Below are positions 25,301-38,275 of a stretch of 64,000 bases of DNA, piece after piece. The position numbers and the translations under genes are program-made. Position 1 is the stretch's first letter, and each line of letters starts with the position of its first letter. This stretch comes from Aplectana chamaeleonis (lineage: Eukaryota > Nematoda > Chromadorea > Rhabditida > Cosmocercidae). The stretch covers positions 2,344,501 through 2,408,500 of the forward strand of contig JAPDOI010000021.1 in NCBI GenBank assembly GCA_029168955.1, in the 5' to 3' direction. The notes under the pieces were generated by a model. That model was not told the origin of the DNA, did no database searches, and saw only the letters and a list, made by a program, of their open reading frames with translations.

Positions 25301-28300
25301 ATGGAACGTGTGCACGATCCCAGTAGTGGTGTGCAGGACGTCGTAGAACGTGTGCATGACCTCTGTAAGAGTGTGCAGGACATCATGGAATGTGTGCAGG
25401 ACCTTAGTAGGAGTGTGCAGGACATCATGTAACGTGTGCAGGATCCCAATAGAAGTGTGCAGGACATCATGGAACGTGTGCAGGACCTCAGTAGAGATGA
25501 GCAGGACGTCATGGAATGAGTACAGGACCGCAGTAAAAGTGTGCAGGACATCATGTAACGTGTGCAGGATCCCAATAGAAGTGTGCAGGACATCATGGAA
25601 CGTGTGCAGGACCTCAGTAGAGATGAGCAGGACGTCATGGAATGTGTACAGGACCGCAGTAAAAGTGTGCAGGACGTAGTAGAATGTGTGCAGGACCTCA
25701 GTAGCAGTGTGCAGGACATCATGGAACGTGTGCAGGACCTTAGTAGGAGTGTGCAGGTCATCATGGGACCTGTGCAGGCCCCCAGTAGGGGTGTGCAGGA
25801 CGTCGTAGAATGTGTGCAGGACCTTAGTAGGAGTGTGCAGGACATCATGGAACCTGTGCAGGACCTCAGTAGGAGCGTAAAGGAACTTAGTAGGAGTGTG
25901 CAGGACATCATGGGACCTGTGCAGGACCTTAGTAGGGGTGTGCAGGACATCATGGAACCTGTGCAGGACTCCGGAAGGGGTGTGCAGGACGTCGTGGAAT
26001 GCGTGCAGGACCTCAGTAGGGGTGTGCAGGACGTCGTCGAATGTGTGCAGGGCCTCAGTATGAGAGTGCAGGACATCATGGAACCTGTGCAGGACCCCAG
26101 TAAGGGTGTGCAGGACATCATGGGACCTGTGCAGGACCCCAGTAGGGGTGTGGAGAACGTCGTGAAATGTGTGCAGGACCTCAGTAGGAGAGTGCAGGAC
26201 ATCATCATGGGACCTGTGCAGGACCCCAGTAGGGGTGTGCAGAACGTCGTAGAATGTGTGCAGGACCTCAGTAGGAGTGTGCAGGACATCAAGGAACTTG
26301 TGCAGGACCCCAGTAGGGGTGTGCAGGACGTCGTAGAATGCGTGCAGGACCTCAGTAGGAGTGTGCAGAAAATCATGGAACGTGTGCAGGACCTCAGTAG
26401 GAGTGTGCAGGACATCATGGAACGTGTGCAGGATCCCAACAGAGGTGTGCAGGACATCATGGAACGTGTGCAGGACCCCAGTAGGGATGAGGAGGACGTC
26501 TTGGAATTTGTACAGGACCTCAGTAAAAGTGTGCAGGACATCATAAAACGTGTGCAGGATCCCAACAGAGGTGTGCAGGACATCATGGAACGTGTGCAGG
26601 ACCCCAGTAGGGATGAGGAGGACGTCTTGGAATGTGTGCATGACCCCAATAGAGATGTGCAGGACGTCATGGAATGTGTGCAGGACCTGAGTAGGAGTGT
26701 GCAGGACATCATGAAACGTGTGCCGGACTCCAGTAGAAGTGTGCAGGACATCATGGAACGTGTGCAGGACCTCAGTAGAGATGTGCAGGACGTCATGGAA
26801 TGTGTGCAGGACCTCAGTAAAAGTGTGCAGGACGTAGTAGAATGTGTGCAGGACCTCAGTAGGAGTGTGCAGGACATCATGAAACGTGTGCAGCACCTTA
26901 GTAGGAGTGTGAAGGACATCATGGAACCTGTGCAGGACACCAGTAGGGGTGTGCAGGACGTCGTAGAATGTGTGCAGGGCTTCAGTAGGAGTGTGCAGGA
27001 CACCATGGAACCTGTGCAGGACCTCAGTAGGAGCGTGAAGGACCTTAGAGGAGTGTGCAGGACATCATGGGACCTGTGCAGGACCCCGGAAGGGGTGTGC
27101 AGGACATCATGGAACCTGTGCAGGACCCCGGAAGGGGTGTGCAGGACGTCGTGGAATGTGTGCATGACCTCAGTAGGGGTGTGCAGGACGTCGTAGAATG
27201 GGTGCAGGACCTCAGTAGGAGTGTGTAGAAAATCATGGAACGTGTGCAGCACCTCAGTAGGAGTGTGCAGGACATCATGGGACCTGTGCAGGACCCCAGT
27301 AGGGGTGTGGAGAACGTCATGGATTGAGTACAGGACCGCAGTAAAAGAGTGCAGGAGATCAAGGAACTTGTGCAGGGCCCCAGTAGTGGTGTGCACGACG
27401 TCGTAGAATGTGTGCAGGACCTCAGTAGGAGTGTGCAGGACATCAAGGAACTTGTGCAGGGACCCAGTAGGGGTGTGCAGGACGTCGTAGAATGCGTGCG
27501 GGACCTCAGTAGGAGTGTGCAGAAAATCATGGAACGTGTGCAGCACCTCAGTAGGAGTGTGCAGGACCTTAGTAGAAGTGTGCAGGACATCATGGGACCT
27601 GTGCAGCACTCCAGTAGGGGTGTGCAGAACGTCATGGAATGTGTGCAGGACCTCAGTAGAAGAGTGCAGGCCATCATGGGACCTGTGCAGGACCCCAGTA
27701 GGGGTGTGCAGAACGTCGTAGATTGTGTGCAGGACCTCAGTAGGAGTGTGCAGGACATCATAAGACCTGTGCAGGACCCCAGTAGGAGTGTGCAGAACGT
27801 CGTAGAATGTGTGCAGGACCTCAGTAGGTGTGTGCAGGACATCATGGAACGTGTGCAGGACCCCCAGTAGGGGTATGCAGGGCATCATGGAACGTGTGCA
27901 GGACCCCAGAAGGGGTATGCAGGGCATCATGGAATGTCTGCAGGACCCCGATAAAGGTGTGCAGGACGTTGTAGAATATGTGCAGGACCTGAGTAGGAGT
28001 GTGCAGGACATCATGGAACGTGTGCAGGACCTCAGTAGGAGTCTGCAGGACATCATTAAACGTGTGCAGGACCTCAGTGGGAGTGTGCAGGACATCATGG
28101 AACGTGTGCAGGACCCCTGTAGTAGTGTGCAGGACATCATGAAACGTTTGCAGGAGCTTAGTAGGGATGAGCAGGACGTCCTGGAATAAGTGCAGGACCT
28201 CAGTAAGCGCGTGCAGGACAACATGAAACGTGTGCAGGACCCCAGTTGGGATGAGCAGGACGTCATGGAACGTGTGCAGGACCCCAGTAGGGAGTAGCAG

Positions 28301-31300
28301 GACGTCATGTAATGTGTGCAGGACCTCAGTAAAAGTGCGCAGGACGTCGTAGAATGGGTGCAGGACCTTAGTAGGAGTGAGCAGGACATCATGGAACCTG
28401 TGCAGGACCCCAGTAGGGGGTGTGCAGCACGTCACAGAATGTGTGCAGGACCTCAGTAGGAGTGTGCAGGACATCATGGAACCTGTTGTACAGGAGCCCA
28501 GTAGGGGTGTGCAGGACGTCGTGGAATGTGTGCAGGACCTCAGTAGGAGTGTGCAGGACATCAAGGAACGTGCAGGACCTCAGTAGGGGTGTGCAGGACA
28601 TCATGGAACGTGTGCAGGACCTCAGTAGGATGTGCAGGACGTCATGGAATGTGTGCAGGACCCCAGTAGGGTGTGCAGGACGTCGTAGAATGTGTGCAGG
28701 ACCTCAGTAGGAGTGTGCAGGACATCATCATGGGACCTGTGCAGGACCCCAGTAGGGGTGTGCAGGACGTCGCAGAACGTGTGCATGACCTCAGTAAGAG
28801 TGTGCAGTACATCGTGGAACGTGTGCAGGACCTCAGCAGGAGTGAGTACGACATCATGGAACGCAAGCAGGATCTCAGTGGTGGTGTGCAGGACAACATG
28901 GAACGTGTGCAGGATCCCAATAGAAGTGTGCAGGAGATCAAGGAACTTGTGCAGGGCCCCAGTAGTGGTGTGCAGGACGTCGTAGAATGTGTGCAGGACC
29001 TCAGTAGGAGTGTGCAGGACATCAAGGAACTTGTGCAGGGACCCAGTAGGGGTGTGCAGGACGTCGTAGAATGCGTGCAGGACCTCAGTAGGAGTGTGCA
29101 GAAAATCATGGAACGTGTGCAGCACCTCAGTAGGAGTGTGCAGGACCTTAGTAGGAGTGTGCAGGACATCATGGGACCAGTGCAGGACCCCAGTAGGGGT
29201 GTGGAGAACGTCGTGGAATGTGTGCAGGACCTCAGTAGGAGAGTGCAGGACATCATCATGGGACCTGTGCAGGACCCCAGTAGGGGTGTGTAGAAAGTCG
29301 TAGAATGTGTGCAGGACATCAGTAGGAGTGTGCAGGACATCAAGGAACTTGTGCAGGGCCCCAGTAGGGTGTGCAGGACGTCGTAGAATGCGTGCAGGAC
29401 CTCAGTAGGAGTGTGCAGAAAATCATGGTACGTGTGCAGGATCCCAATAGAAGTGTGCAGGACATCATGGAACGTGTGCAGGACCCCGGAAGGGGTGTGC
29501 AGTACATCATGGAACGTGTGCAGGACCCCGATAGAAGTGTGCAGGATATCATGGAACGTGTGCAGTACCTCAGTAGGAGTGTGCAGTACATCATGGAACG
29601 TGTGCAGGATCCCGATAGAAGTGTGCAGGACATCATGAAACGTGCGCAGGACCTCAGTAGAGATGAGCAGGACGTCATGGAATGAGTACAGGACCGCAGT
29701 AAAAGTTTGCAGGACATCATGTAACGTGTGCAGGATCCCAATAGAAGTGTGCAGGACATCATGGAACGTGTGCAGGACCTCAGTAGAGATGAGCAGGACG
29801 TCATGGAATGTGTACAGGACCGCAGTAAAAGTGTGCAGGACGTAGTAGAATGTGTGCAGGACCTCAGTAGCAGTGTGCAAGACATCATGGAACGTGTGCA
29901 GGACCTTAGTAGGAGTGTGCAGGTCATCATGGGACCTGTGCAGGCCCCCAGTAGGGGTGTGCAGGACGTCGTAGAATGCGTGCAGGACCTCAGTAGGAGT
30001 GTGCAGAAAATCATGGAACGTGTGCAGTACCTCAGTAGGAGTGTGCAGTACATCATGGAACGTGTGCAGGATCCCAATAGAAGTGTGAAGGACATCATGG
30101 AACGTGTGCAGGACCTCAGTAGAGATGAGCAGGACGTCATGGAATGAGTACAGGAGCACAGTAAAAGTGTGCAGGACATCATGTAACGTGTGCAGGATCC
30201 CAATAGAAGTGTGCAGGACATCATGGAACGTGTGCAGGACCTCAGTAGAGATGAGCAGGACGTCATGGAATGTGTACAGGACCGCAGTAAAAGTGTGCAG
30301 GACGTAGTAGAATGTGTGCAGGACCTCAGTAGCAGTGTGCAGGACATCATGGAACGTGTGCAGGACCTTAGTAGGAGTGTGCAGGTCATCATGGGACCTG
30401 TGCAGGCCCCCAGTAGGGGTGTGCAGGACGTCGTAGAATGTGTGCAGGACCTTAGTAGGAGTGTGCAGGACATCATGGAACCTGTGCAGGACGCTCCGTA
30501 GGAGCGTGAAGGAACTTAGTAGGAGTGTGCAGGACATCATGGGACCTGTGCAGGACCTTAGTAGGGGTGTGCAGGACATCATGGAACCTGTGCAGGACCC
30601 CGGAAGGGGTGTGCAGGACGTCGAAGAATGCGTGCAGGACCTCAGTAGGAGTGTGCAGAAAGTCATGGAACGTGTGCAGTACCTCAATATGAGTGTGCAG
30701 GACCTTAGAAGGAGTGTGCAGGACATCATGGGACCTGTGCAGGACCCCAGTAGGGGTGTGGAGAACGTCGTGAAATGTGTGCAGGACCTCAGTAGGAGAG
30801 TGCAGGACATCATCATGGGACCTGTGCAGGACCCCAGTAGGGGTGTGTAGAACGTCGTAGAATGTGTGCAGGACCTCAGTAGGAGTGTGCAGGACATCAA
30901 GGAACTTGTGCAGGGCCCCAGTAGGGGTGTGCAGGACGTCGTAGAATGCGTGCAGGACTTCAGTAGGAGTGTGCAGAAAATCATGGAACGTGTGCAGTAC
31001 CTCAGTAGGAGTGTGCAGTACATCATGGAACGTGTGCAGGATCCCAATAGAAGTGTGAAGGACATCATGGAACGTGTGCAGGGCCTCAGTAGAGATGAGC
31101 AGGACGTCATGGAATGAGTAAAGGAGCACAGTAAAAGTGTGCAGGACATCATGTAACGTGTGCAGGGTCCCAATAGAAGTGTGCAGGACATCATGGAACG
31201 TGTGCAGGACCTCAGTAGAGATGAGCAGGACGTCATGGAATGTGTACAGGACCGCAGTAAAAGTGTGCAGGACGTAGTAGAATGTGTGCAGGACCTCAGT

Positions 31301-34300
31301 AGCAGTGTGCAGGACATCATGGAACGTGTGCAGGACCTTAGTAGGAGTGTGCAGGACATCATGGGACCTGTGCAGGACCCCAGTAGGGGTGTGCAGGACG
31401 TCGTAGAATGTGTGCAGGACCTTAGTAGGAGTGTGCAGGACATCATGGAACCTGTGCAGGACGCTCCGTAGGAGCGTGAAGGAACTTAGTAGGAGTGTGC
31501 AGGACATCATGGGACCTGTGCAGGACCTTAGTAGGGGTGTGCAGGACATCATGGAACCTGTGCAGGACCCCGGAAGGGGTGTGCAGGACGTCGAAGAATG
31601 CGTGCAGGACCTCAGTAGGAGTGTGCAGAAAGTCATGGAACGTGTGCAGTACCTCAATATGAGTGTGCAGGACCTCAGTAGAGAGTGTGCAGGACATCAT
31701 GGAACCTGTGCAGGACCCCAGTAGGGGTGTGCAGGACGTCATGAAATGTGTGCAGGACCTCAGGAGGAGTGTGCAGGGCAGCATGGGACCTGTGCAGGAT
31801 CCCAGTAGGGGTGTGCAGGACGTCGTAGAATGCGTGCAGGACCTCAGTAGGAGTGTGCAGGACATCAAGGAACTTTTGCAGGACCCCAGTAGGGGTGTGC
31901 AGGAGGTCGTAGAATGCGTGCAGGACTTCAGTAGGAGTGTGCAGAAAATCATGGAACGTGTGCAGTACCTCAGTAGGAGTGTGCAGTACATCATGGAACG
32001 TGTGCAGGATCCCAATAGAAGTGTGCAGGACATCATGTAACGTGTGCAGGACCTCAGTAGAGATGAGCAGGACGTCATGGAATGAGTACAGGACCGCAGT
32101 AAAAGTGTGCAGGACATCATGTAACGTGTGCAGGATCCCAATAGAAGTGTGCAGGACATCATGGAACGTGTGCAGGACCTCAGTAGAGATGAGCAGGACG
32201 TCATGGAACGTGTGCAGGACCTCAATGAGATGAGCAGGACGTCATGGAATGTGTACAGGACCGCAGTAAAAGTGTGCAGGACGTAGTAGAATGTGTGCAG
32301 GACCTCAGTAGCAGTGTGCAGGACATCATGGAACGTGTGCAGGACCTTAGTAGGAAAGTGCAGGTCATTATGGGACCTGTGCAGGCCCCCAGTAGGGGTG
32401 TGCAGGACGTCGTAGAATGTGTGCAGGACCTTAGTAGGAGTGTGCAGGACATCATGGAACCTGTGCAGGACCTCAGTAGGAGCGTGAAGGACCTTAGAGG
32501 AGTGTGCAGGACATCATGGGACCTGTGCAGGACCCTAGTAGGGGTGTGCAGGACATCATGGAACCTGTGCAGGACCCCGGAAGGGGTGTGCAGGACGTCG
32601 TGGAATGTGTGCATGACCTCAGTAGGGGTGTGCAGGACGTCGTAGAATGGGTGAAGGACCTCAGTAGGAGTGTGTAGAAAATCATGGAACGTGTGCAGCA
32701 CCTCAGTAGGAGTGTGCAGGACCTTAGTAGGAGTGTGCAGGACATCATGGGACCTGTGCAGGACCCCAGTAGGGGTGTGGAGAACGTCGTGGAATGTGTG
32801 CAGGACCTCAGTAGGAGAGTGCAGGACATCATCATGGGACCTGTGCAGGACCCCAGTAGGGGTGTGTAGAACGTCGTAGAATGTGTGCAGGACCTTAGTA
32901 GGAAAGTGCAGGTCATCATGGGACCTGTGCAGGCCCCCAGTAGGGGTGTGCAGGACGTCGTAGAATGTGTGCAGGACCTTAGTAGGAGTGTGCAGGACAT
33001 CATGGAACGTGTGCAGGACCTTAGTAGAAAAGTGCAGGTCATCATGGGACCTGTGCAGGCCCCCAGTAGGGGTGTGCAGGACGTAGTAGAATGTGTGCAG
33101 GACCTCAGTAGCAGTGTGCAGGACATCATGGAACGTGTGCAGGACCTTAGTAGAAAAGTGCAGGTCATCATGGGACCTGTGCAGGCCCCCAGTAGGGGTG
33201 TGCAGGACGTCGTAGAATGTGTGCAGGACCTTAGTAGGAGTGTGCAGGACATCGTGGGACCTGTGCAGGATCTCAGTAGGAGTGCGCAGGAAATCATGGA
33301 ACGTGTGCAGGATCTTAGTAGGAAAGTGCAGGTCATTATGGGACCTGTGCAGGCCCCCAGTAGGGGTGTGCAGGACATCATGGAACCTGTGCAGGACCCC
33401 GGAAGGGGTGTGCAGGACGTCGTGGAATGTGTGCATGACCTCAGTAGGGGTGTGCAGGACGTCGTAGAATGGGTGAAGGACCTCAGTAGGAGTGTGTAGA
33501 AAATCATGGAACGTGTGCAGCACCTCAGCAGGAGTGTGCAGGACCTTAGTAGGAGTGTGCAGGACATCATGGGACCTGTGCAGGACCCCAGTAGGGGTGT
33601 GGAGAACGTCGTGGAATGTGTGCAGGACCTCAGTAGGAGAGTGCAGGACATCATCATGGGACCTGTGCAGGACCCCAGTAGGGGTGTGTAGAACGTCGTA
33701 GAATGTGTGCAGGACCTTAGTAGGAAAGTGCAGGTCATCATGGGACCTGTGCAGGCCCCCAGTAGGGGTGTGCAGGACGTCGTAGAATGTGTGCAGGACC
33801 TTAGTAGGAGTGTGCAGGACATCATGGAACCTGTGCAGGACGTCAGTAGGAGCGTGAAGGACCTTAGAGGAGTGTGCAGGACATCATGGGACCTGTGCAG
33901 GACCCTAGTAGGGGTGTGCAGGACATCATGGAACCTGTGCAGGACCCCGGAAGGGGTGTGCAGGACGTCGTGGAATGTGTGCAGGACCTCAGTAGGGGTG
34001 TGCAGGACGTCGTAGAATGCGTGCAGGACCTCAGTAGGAGTGTGCAGAAAATCATGGAACGTGTGCAGCACCTCAGTAGGAGTGTGCAGGACCTCAGTAG
34101 GAGAGTGCAGGACATCATCATGGGACCTGTGCAGGACCCCAGTAGGGGTGTGGAGAAAGTCGTAGAATGTGTGCAGGACCTCAGTAGGAGAGTGCAGGAC
34201 ATCATCATGGGACCTGTGCAGGACCCCAGTAGGGGTGTGTAGAACGTCGTAGAATGTGTGCAGGACCTTAGTAGGAGTGTGCAGGTCATCATGGGACCTG

Positions 34301-37300
34301 TGCAGGCCCCCAGTAGGGGTGTGCAGGACGTCGTAGAACGTGTGCAGGATCCCAATAGAAGTGTGCAGGATATCATGGAACGTGTGCAGTACCTCAGTAG
34401 GAGTGTGCAGTACATCATGGAACGTGTGCAGGATCCCGATAGAAGTGTGCAGGACATCATGAAACGTGCGCAGGACCTCAGTAGAGATGAGCAGGACGTC
34501 ATGGAATGAGTACAGGACCGCAGTAAAAGTTTGCAGGACATCATGTAACGTGTGCAGGATCCCAATAGAAGTGTGCAGGACATCATGGAACGTGTGCAGG
34601 ACCTCAGTAGAGATGAGCAGGACGTCATGGAATGTGTACAGGACCGCAGTAAAAGTGTGCAGGACGTAGTAGAATGTGTGCAGGACCTCAGTAGCAGTGA
34701 GCAAGACATCATGGAACGTGTGCAGAACCTTAGTAGGAGTGTGCAGGTCATCATGGGACCTGTGCAGGACCCCGGTAGGGGTGTGGAGAACGTCGTGAAA
34801 TGTGTGCAGGACCTCAGTAGGAGAGTGCAGGACATCATCATGGACCTGTGCAGGACCCCAGTAGGGGTGTGTAGAACGTCGTAGAATGTGTGCAGGACCT
34901 CAGTAGGAGTGTGCAGGACATCAAGGAACTTGTGCAGGGCCCCAGTAGGGGTGTGCAGGACGTCGTAGAATGCGTGCAGGACTTCAGTAGGAGTGTGCAG
35001 AAAATCATGGAACGTGTGCAGTACCTCAGTAGGAGTGTGCAGTACATCATGGAACGTGTGTAGGATCCCAATAGAAGTGTGCAGGACATCATGTAACGTG
35101 TGCAGGACCTCAGTAGAGATGAGCAGGACGTCATGGAATGAGTACAGGACCGCAGTAAAAGTGTGCAGGACATCATGTAACGTGTGCAGGATCCCAATAG
35201 AAGTGTGCAGGACATCATGGAACGTGTGCAGGACCTCAGTAGAGATGAGCAGGACGTCATGGAACGTGTGCAGGACCTCAATGAGATGAGCAGGACGTAG
35301 TAGAATGTGTGCAGGACCTCAGTAGCAGTGTGCAGGACATCATGGGACGTGTGCAGGACCTTAGTAGGAAAGTGCAGGTCATCATGGGACCTGTGCAGGC
35401 CCCCAGTAGGGGTGTGCAGGACGTCGTAGAATGTGTGCAGGACCTTAGTAGGAGTGTGCAGGACATCATGGAACCTGTGCAGGACGTCAGTAGGAGCGTG
35501 AAGGACCTTAGAGGAGTGTGCAGGACATCATGGGACCTGTGCAGGACCCTAGTAGGGGTGTGCAGGACATCATGGAACCTGTGCAGGACCCCGGAAGGGG
35601 TGTGCAGGACGTCGTGGAATGTGTGCACGACCTCAGTAGGGGTGTGCAGGACGTCGTAGAATGGGTGCAGGACCTCAGTAGGAGTGTGTAGAAAATCATG
35701 GAACGTGTGCAGCACCTCAGTAGGAGTGTGCAGGACCTTAGTAGGAGTGTGCAGGACATCATGGGACCTGTGCAGGACCCCAGTAGGGGTGTGGAGAACG
35801 TCGTGGAATGTGTGCAGGACCTCAGTAGGAGAGTGCAGGACATCATCATGGGACCTGTGCAGGACCCCAGTAGGGGTGTGTAGAACGTCGTAGAATGTGT
35901 GCAGGACCTTAGTAGGAGTGTGCAGGTCATCATGGGACCTGTGCAGGCCCCCAGTAGGGGTGTGCAGGACGTCGTAGAATGCGTGCAGGATCCCAATAGA
36001 AGTGTGCAGGATATCATGGAACGTGTGCAGTACCTCAGTGGGAGTGTGCAGTACATCATGGAACGTGTGCAGGATCCCGATAGAAGTGTGCAGAACATCA
36101 TGAAACGTGCGCAGGACCTCAGTAGAGATGAGCAGGACGTCATGGAATGAGTACAGGACCGCAGTAAAAGTTTGCAGGACATCATGTAACGTGTGCAGGA
36201 TCCCAATAGAAGTGTGCAGGACATCATGGAACGTGTGCAGGACCTCAGTAGAGATGAGCAGGACGTCATGGAATGTGTACAGGACCGCAGTAAAAGTGTG
36301 CAGGACGTAGTAGAATGTGTGCAGGACCTCAGTAGCAGTGTGCAAGACATCATGGAACGTGTGCAAAACCTTAGTAGGAGTGCAGGTCATCATGGGACCT
36401 GTGCAGGACCCCAGTAGGGGTGTGGAGAACGTCGTGAAAATGTGCAGGACCTCAGTAGGAGAGTGCAGGACATCATCATGGACCTGTGCAGGACCCCAGT
36501 AGGGGTGTGTAGAACGTCGTAGAATGTGTGCAGGACCTCAGTAGGAGTGTGCAGGACATCAAGGATCTTGTGCAGGGCCCCAGTAGGGGTGTGCAGGACG
36601 TCGTAGAATGCGTGCAGGACTTCAGTAGGAGTGTGCAGAAAATCATGGAACGTGTGCAGTACCTCAGTAGGAGTGTGCAGTACATCATGGAACGTGTGTG
36701 TGCAGAATCCCAATAGAAGTGTGCAGGACATCATGTAACGTGTGCAGGACATCAGTAGAGATGAGCAGGACGTCATGGAATGAGTACAGGACCGCAGTAA
36801 AAGTGTGCAGGACATCATGTAACGTGTGCAGGATCCCAATAGAAGTGTGCAGGACATCATGGAACGTGTGCAGGACCTCAGTAGAGACGAGCAGGACGTC
36901 ATGGAACGTGTGCAGGACCTCAATGAGATGAGCAGGACGTAGTAGAATGTGTGCAGGACCTTAGTAGGAAAGTGCAGGTCATCATGGGACCTGTGCAGGC
37001 CCCCAGTAGGGGTGTGCAGGACGTCGTAGAATGTGTGCAGGACCTTAGTAGGAGTGTGCAGGACATCATGGAACCTGTGCAGGACCCGGGAAGGGGTGTG
37101 CAGGACGTCGTGCAATGTGTGCATGACCTCAGTAGGGGTGTGCAGGACGTCGTAGAATGGGTGCAGGACCTCAGTAGGAGTGTGCAGAAAATCATGGAAC
37201 GTGTGCAGTACCTCAGTAGGAGTGTGCAGGACCTTAGTAGGAGTGTGCAGGACATCATGGGACCTGTGCAGGACCCCAGTAGGGGTGTGGAGAACGTCGT

Positions 37301-37622
37301 GGAATGTGTGCAGGACCTCAGTAGGAGAGTGCAGGACATCATCATGGGACCTGTGCAGGACCCCAGTAGGGGTGTGTAGAACGTCGTAGAATGTGTGCAG
37401 GACCTCAGTAGGAGTGTGCAGGACATCAAGGAACTTGTGCAGGGCCCCAGTAGGGGTGTGCAGGACGTCGTAGAATGCGTGCAGGACCTCAGTAGGAGTG
37501 TGCAGAAAATCATGGAACGTGTGCAGGACCTCAGTAGAGATGAGCAGGATGCCATGGAATGAGTACAGGACCGCAGTAAAAGTGTGCAGGACATCATGTA
37601 ACGTGTGCAGGATCCCAATAGA
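4346..37622 (+). repeat. 33-kb array of 42-bp units built from two 21-bp half-units (family 2)
   Basis: Roughly 790 units alternate half-unit A (GTGTGCAGGACCTCAGTAGG and variants CCCCAGTAGGG, ACCGCAGTAAAA, ATCCCAATAGAA, CTCAGTAGAGAT) with half-unit B (GTGTGCAGGACATCATGGAA and variants ACGTCGTAGAAT, ACGTCATGGAAT, ACATCAAGGAAC). Single-base and 3-bp indels are common. Multi-unit blocks recur, most obviously from 20 to 37.5 kb. Two frames on each strand stay open for long runs, such as VQDLSRS-VQDIMER on plus and the minus frames at 24982-28392 (1136 codons). This follows from a stop-poor unit with period divisible by three. It ends at GATCCCAATAGAA, where a LINE tail begins. Confidence 0.97.
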
Positions 37623-37950
37623 ATATCTGGGCAGCTTGGTGTTAGAGTGTCCCGATTCTACAGTTTGATACAATCGAGAACCAGGGGAGGACAGGTCAAG
37701 ATCTCATTTTCAATGCCTAGAACCAATTTGAGGAGGCACATGTTTACATGCAGGGCAGGCTTAATCTATTTGAAGCTGAAGTATACCGTCTTACCAAATA
37801 TGCTTACTTACGGTTCGTTCAAACGTATGGCTGGTATGAAGTTACTGAGTTTTCAGATATGTATTAGGGTTGTTTTACACAATTATTGTAGCGTTTTATC
37901 TCACGCTTGTCTTATACGGCGTAATAAATAAATAAATGAATGAATGAATG
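37623..37950 (+). mobile_element. CR1-like LINE 3' remnant at the end of the 33-kb array
   Basis: In the frame read from about 37623, the sequence gives a typical non-LTR C-terminal domain: TRGGQVKISFSMPRTNLRRH, then FTCRAGLIYLKL where intact elements usually have RG...WN.LP, then a late FKR. An AT-rich 3' UTR follows with AATAAA at 37923 and an (AATG)n tail through 37950. No reverse transcriptase or endonuclease domain is present, so this is a 5'-truncated copy. It abuts the last 42-bp unit directly, so the array may once have continued. Confidence 0.6.
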
Positions 37951-38275
37951 CCTAAATGTTGAGGGTGGAAAATTGGTGGACGAGTTGTCTCAGGCCTGTA
38001 TTTCTCTTCATTCGCAATCGTTGCGTGAGAGAAAGCCAAGATAAGGAAGAAGTCCGGTAATGTACTGAAGTACGACGACTTGTAATTCATCCACCCATCT
38101 AGCCGCTATTGAGTTCGAAAATCTATTAGGGGGTCGGGCCTGTGGTGGCCGCTTATACCTCGCTTATTCGGAGGAAATGAGATATGGCATTTGGCACGTG
38201 TTGTACAGGAGGGGTCTTCTACAAAATTACACGAAAATCTAAAAATTCATATCTGAGGTTGTACTGTGCCTTCAA
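37951..38275 (-). mobile_element. Truncated TTAA MITE, family A1 (inverted copy)
   Basis: This is the reverse complement of the left two-thirds of the elements at 58821-59270 and 60905-61395. Shared landmarks are GACGAGTTGTCTCAGGCCTG, CGCAATCGTTGCGTGAGAGA, GGGTCGGGCCTGTGGTGG, CAGGAGGGGTCTTCTACA and the terminal ACTGTGCCTT. It lacks the other terminal repeat and is cut at the LINE tail. The open frame on the minus strand here is only element sequence. Confidence 0.8.

Noticed and set aside
25562..27196. 544-codon plus frame of VQD heptads as a coiled-coil gene
   Set aside because: It is closed by ordinary unit variants and overlaps equally long minus frames. Comparison of variants shows frequent nonsynonymous changes (ATC/GTC, CGT/TGT/CCT).
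23660..28392. Minus-strand frames of 1078 and 1136 codons in the large array as giant repetitive proteins
   Set aside because: Two overlapping minus frames are long and open at once, the period is a multiple of three and the unit is stop-poor. Indels break every frame elsewhere in the array. No start context or flanking conserved region supports translation.
37896..38090. Hydrophobic 64-codon minus frame as a small membrane protein
   Set aside because: It lies in the MITE A1 remnant, and the same peptide appears in the other copies (61117-61335), so it is element sequence.
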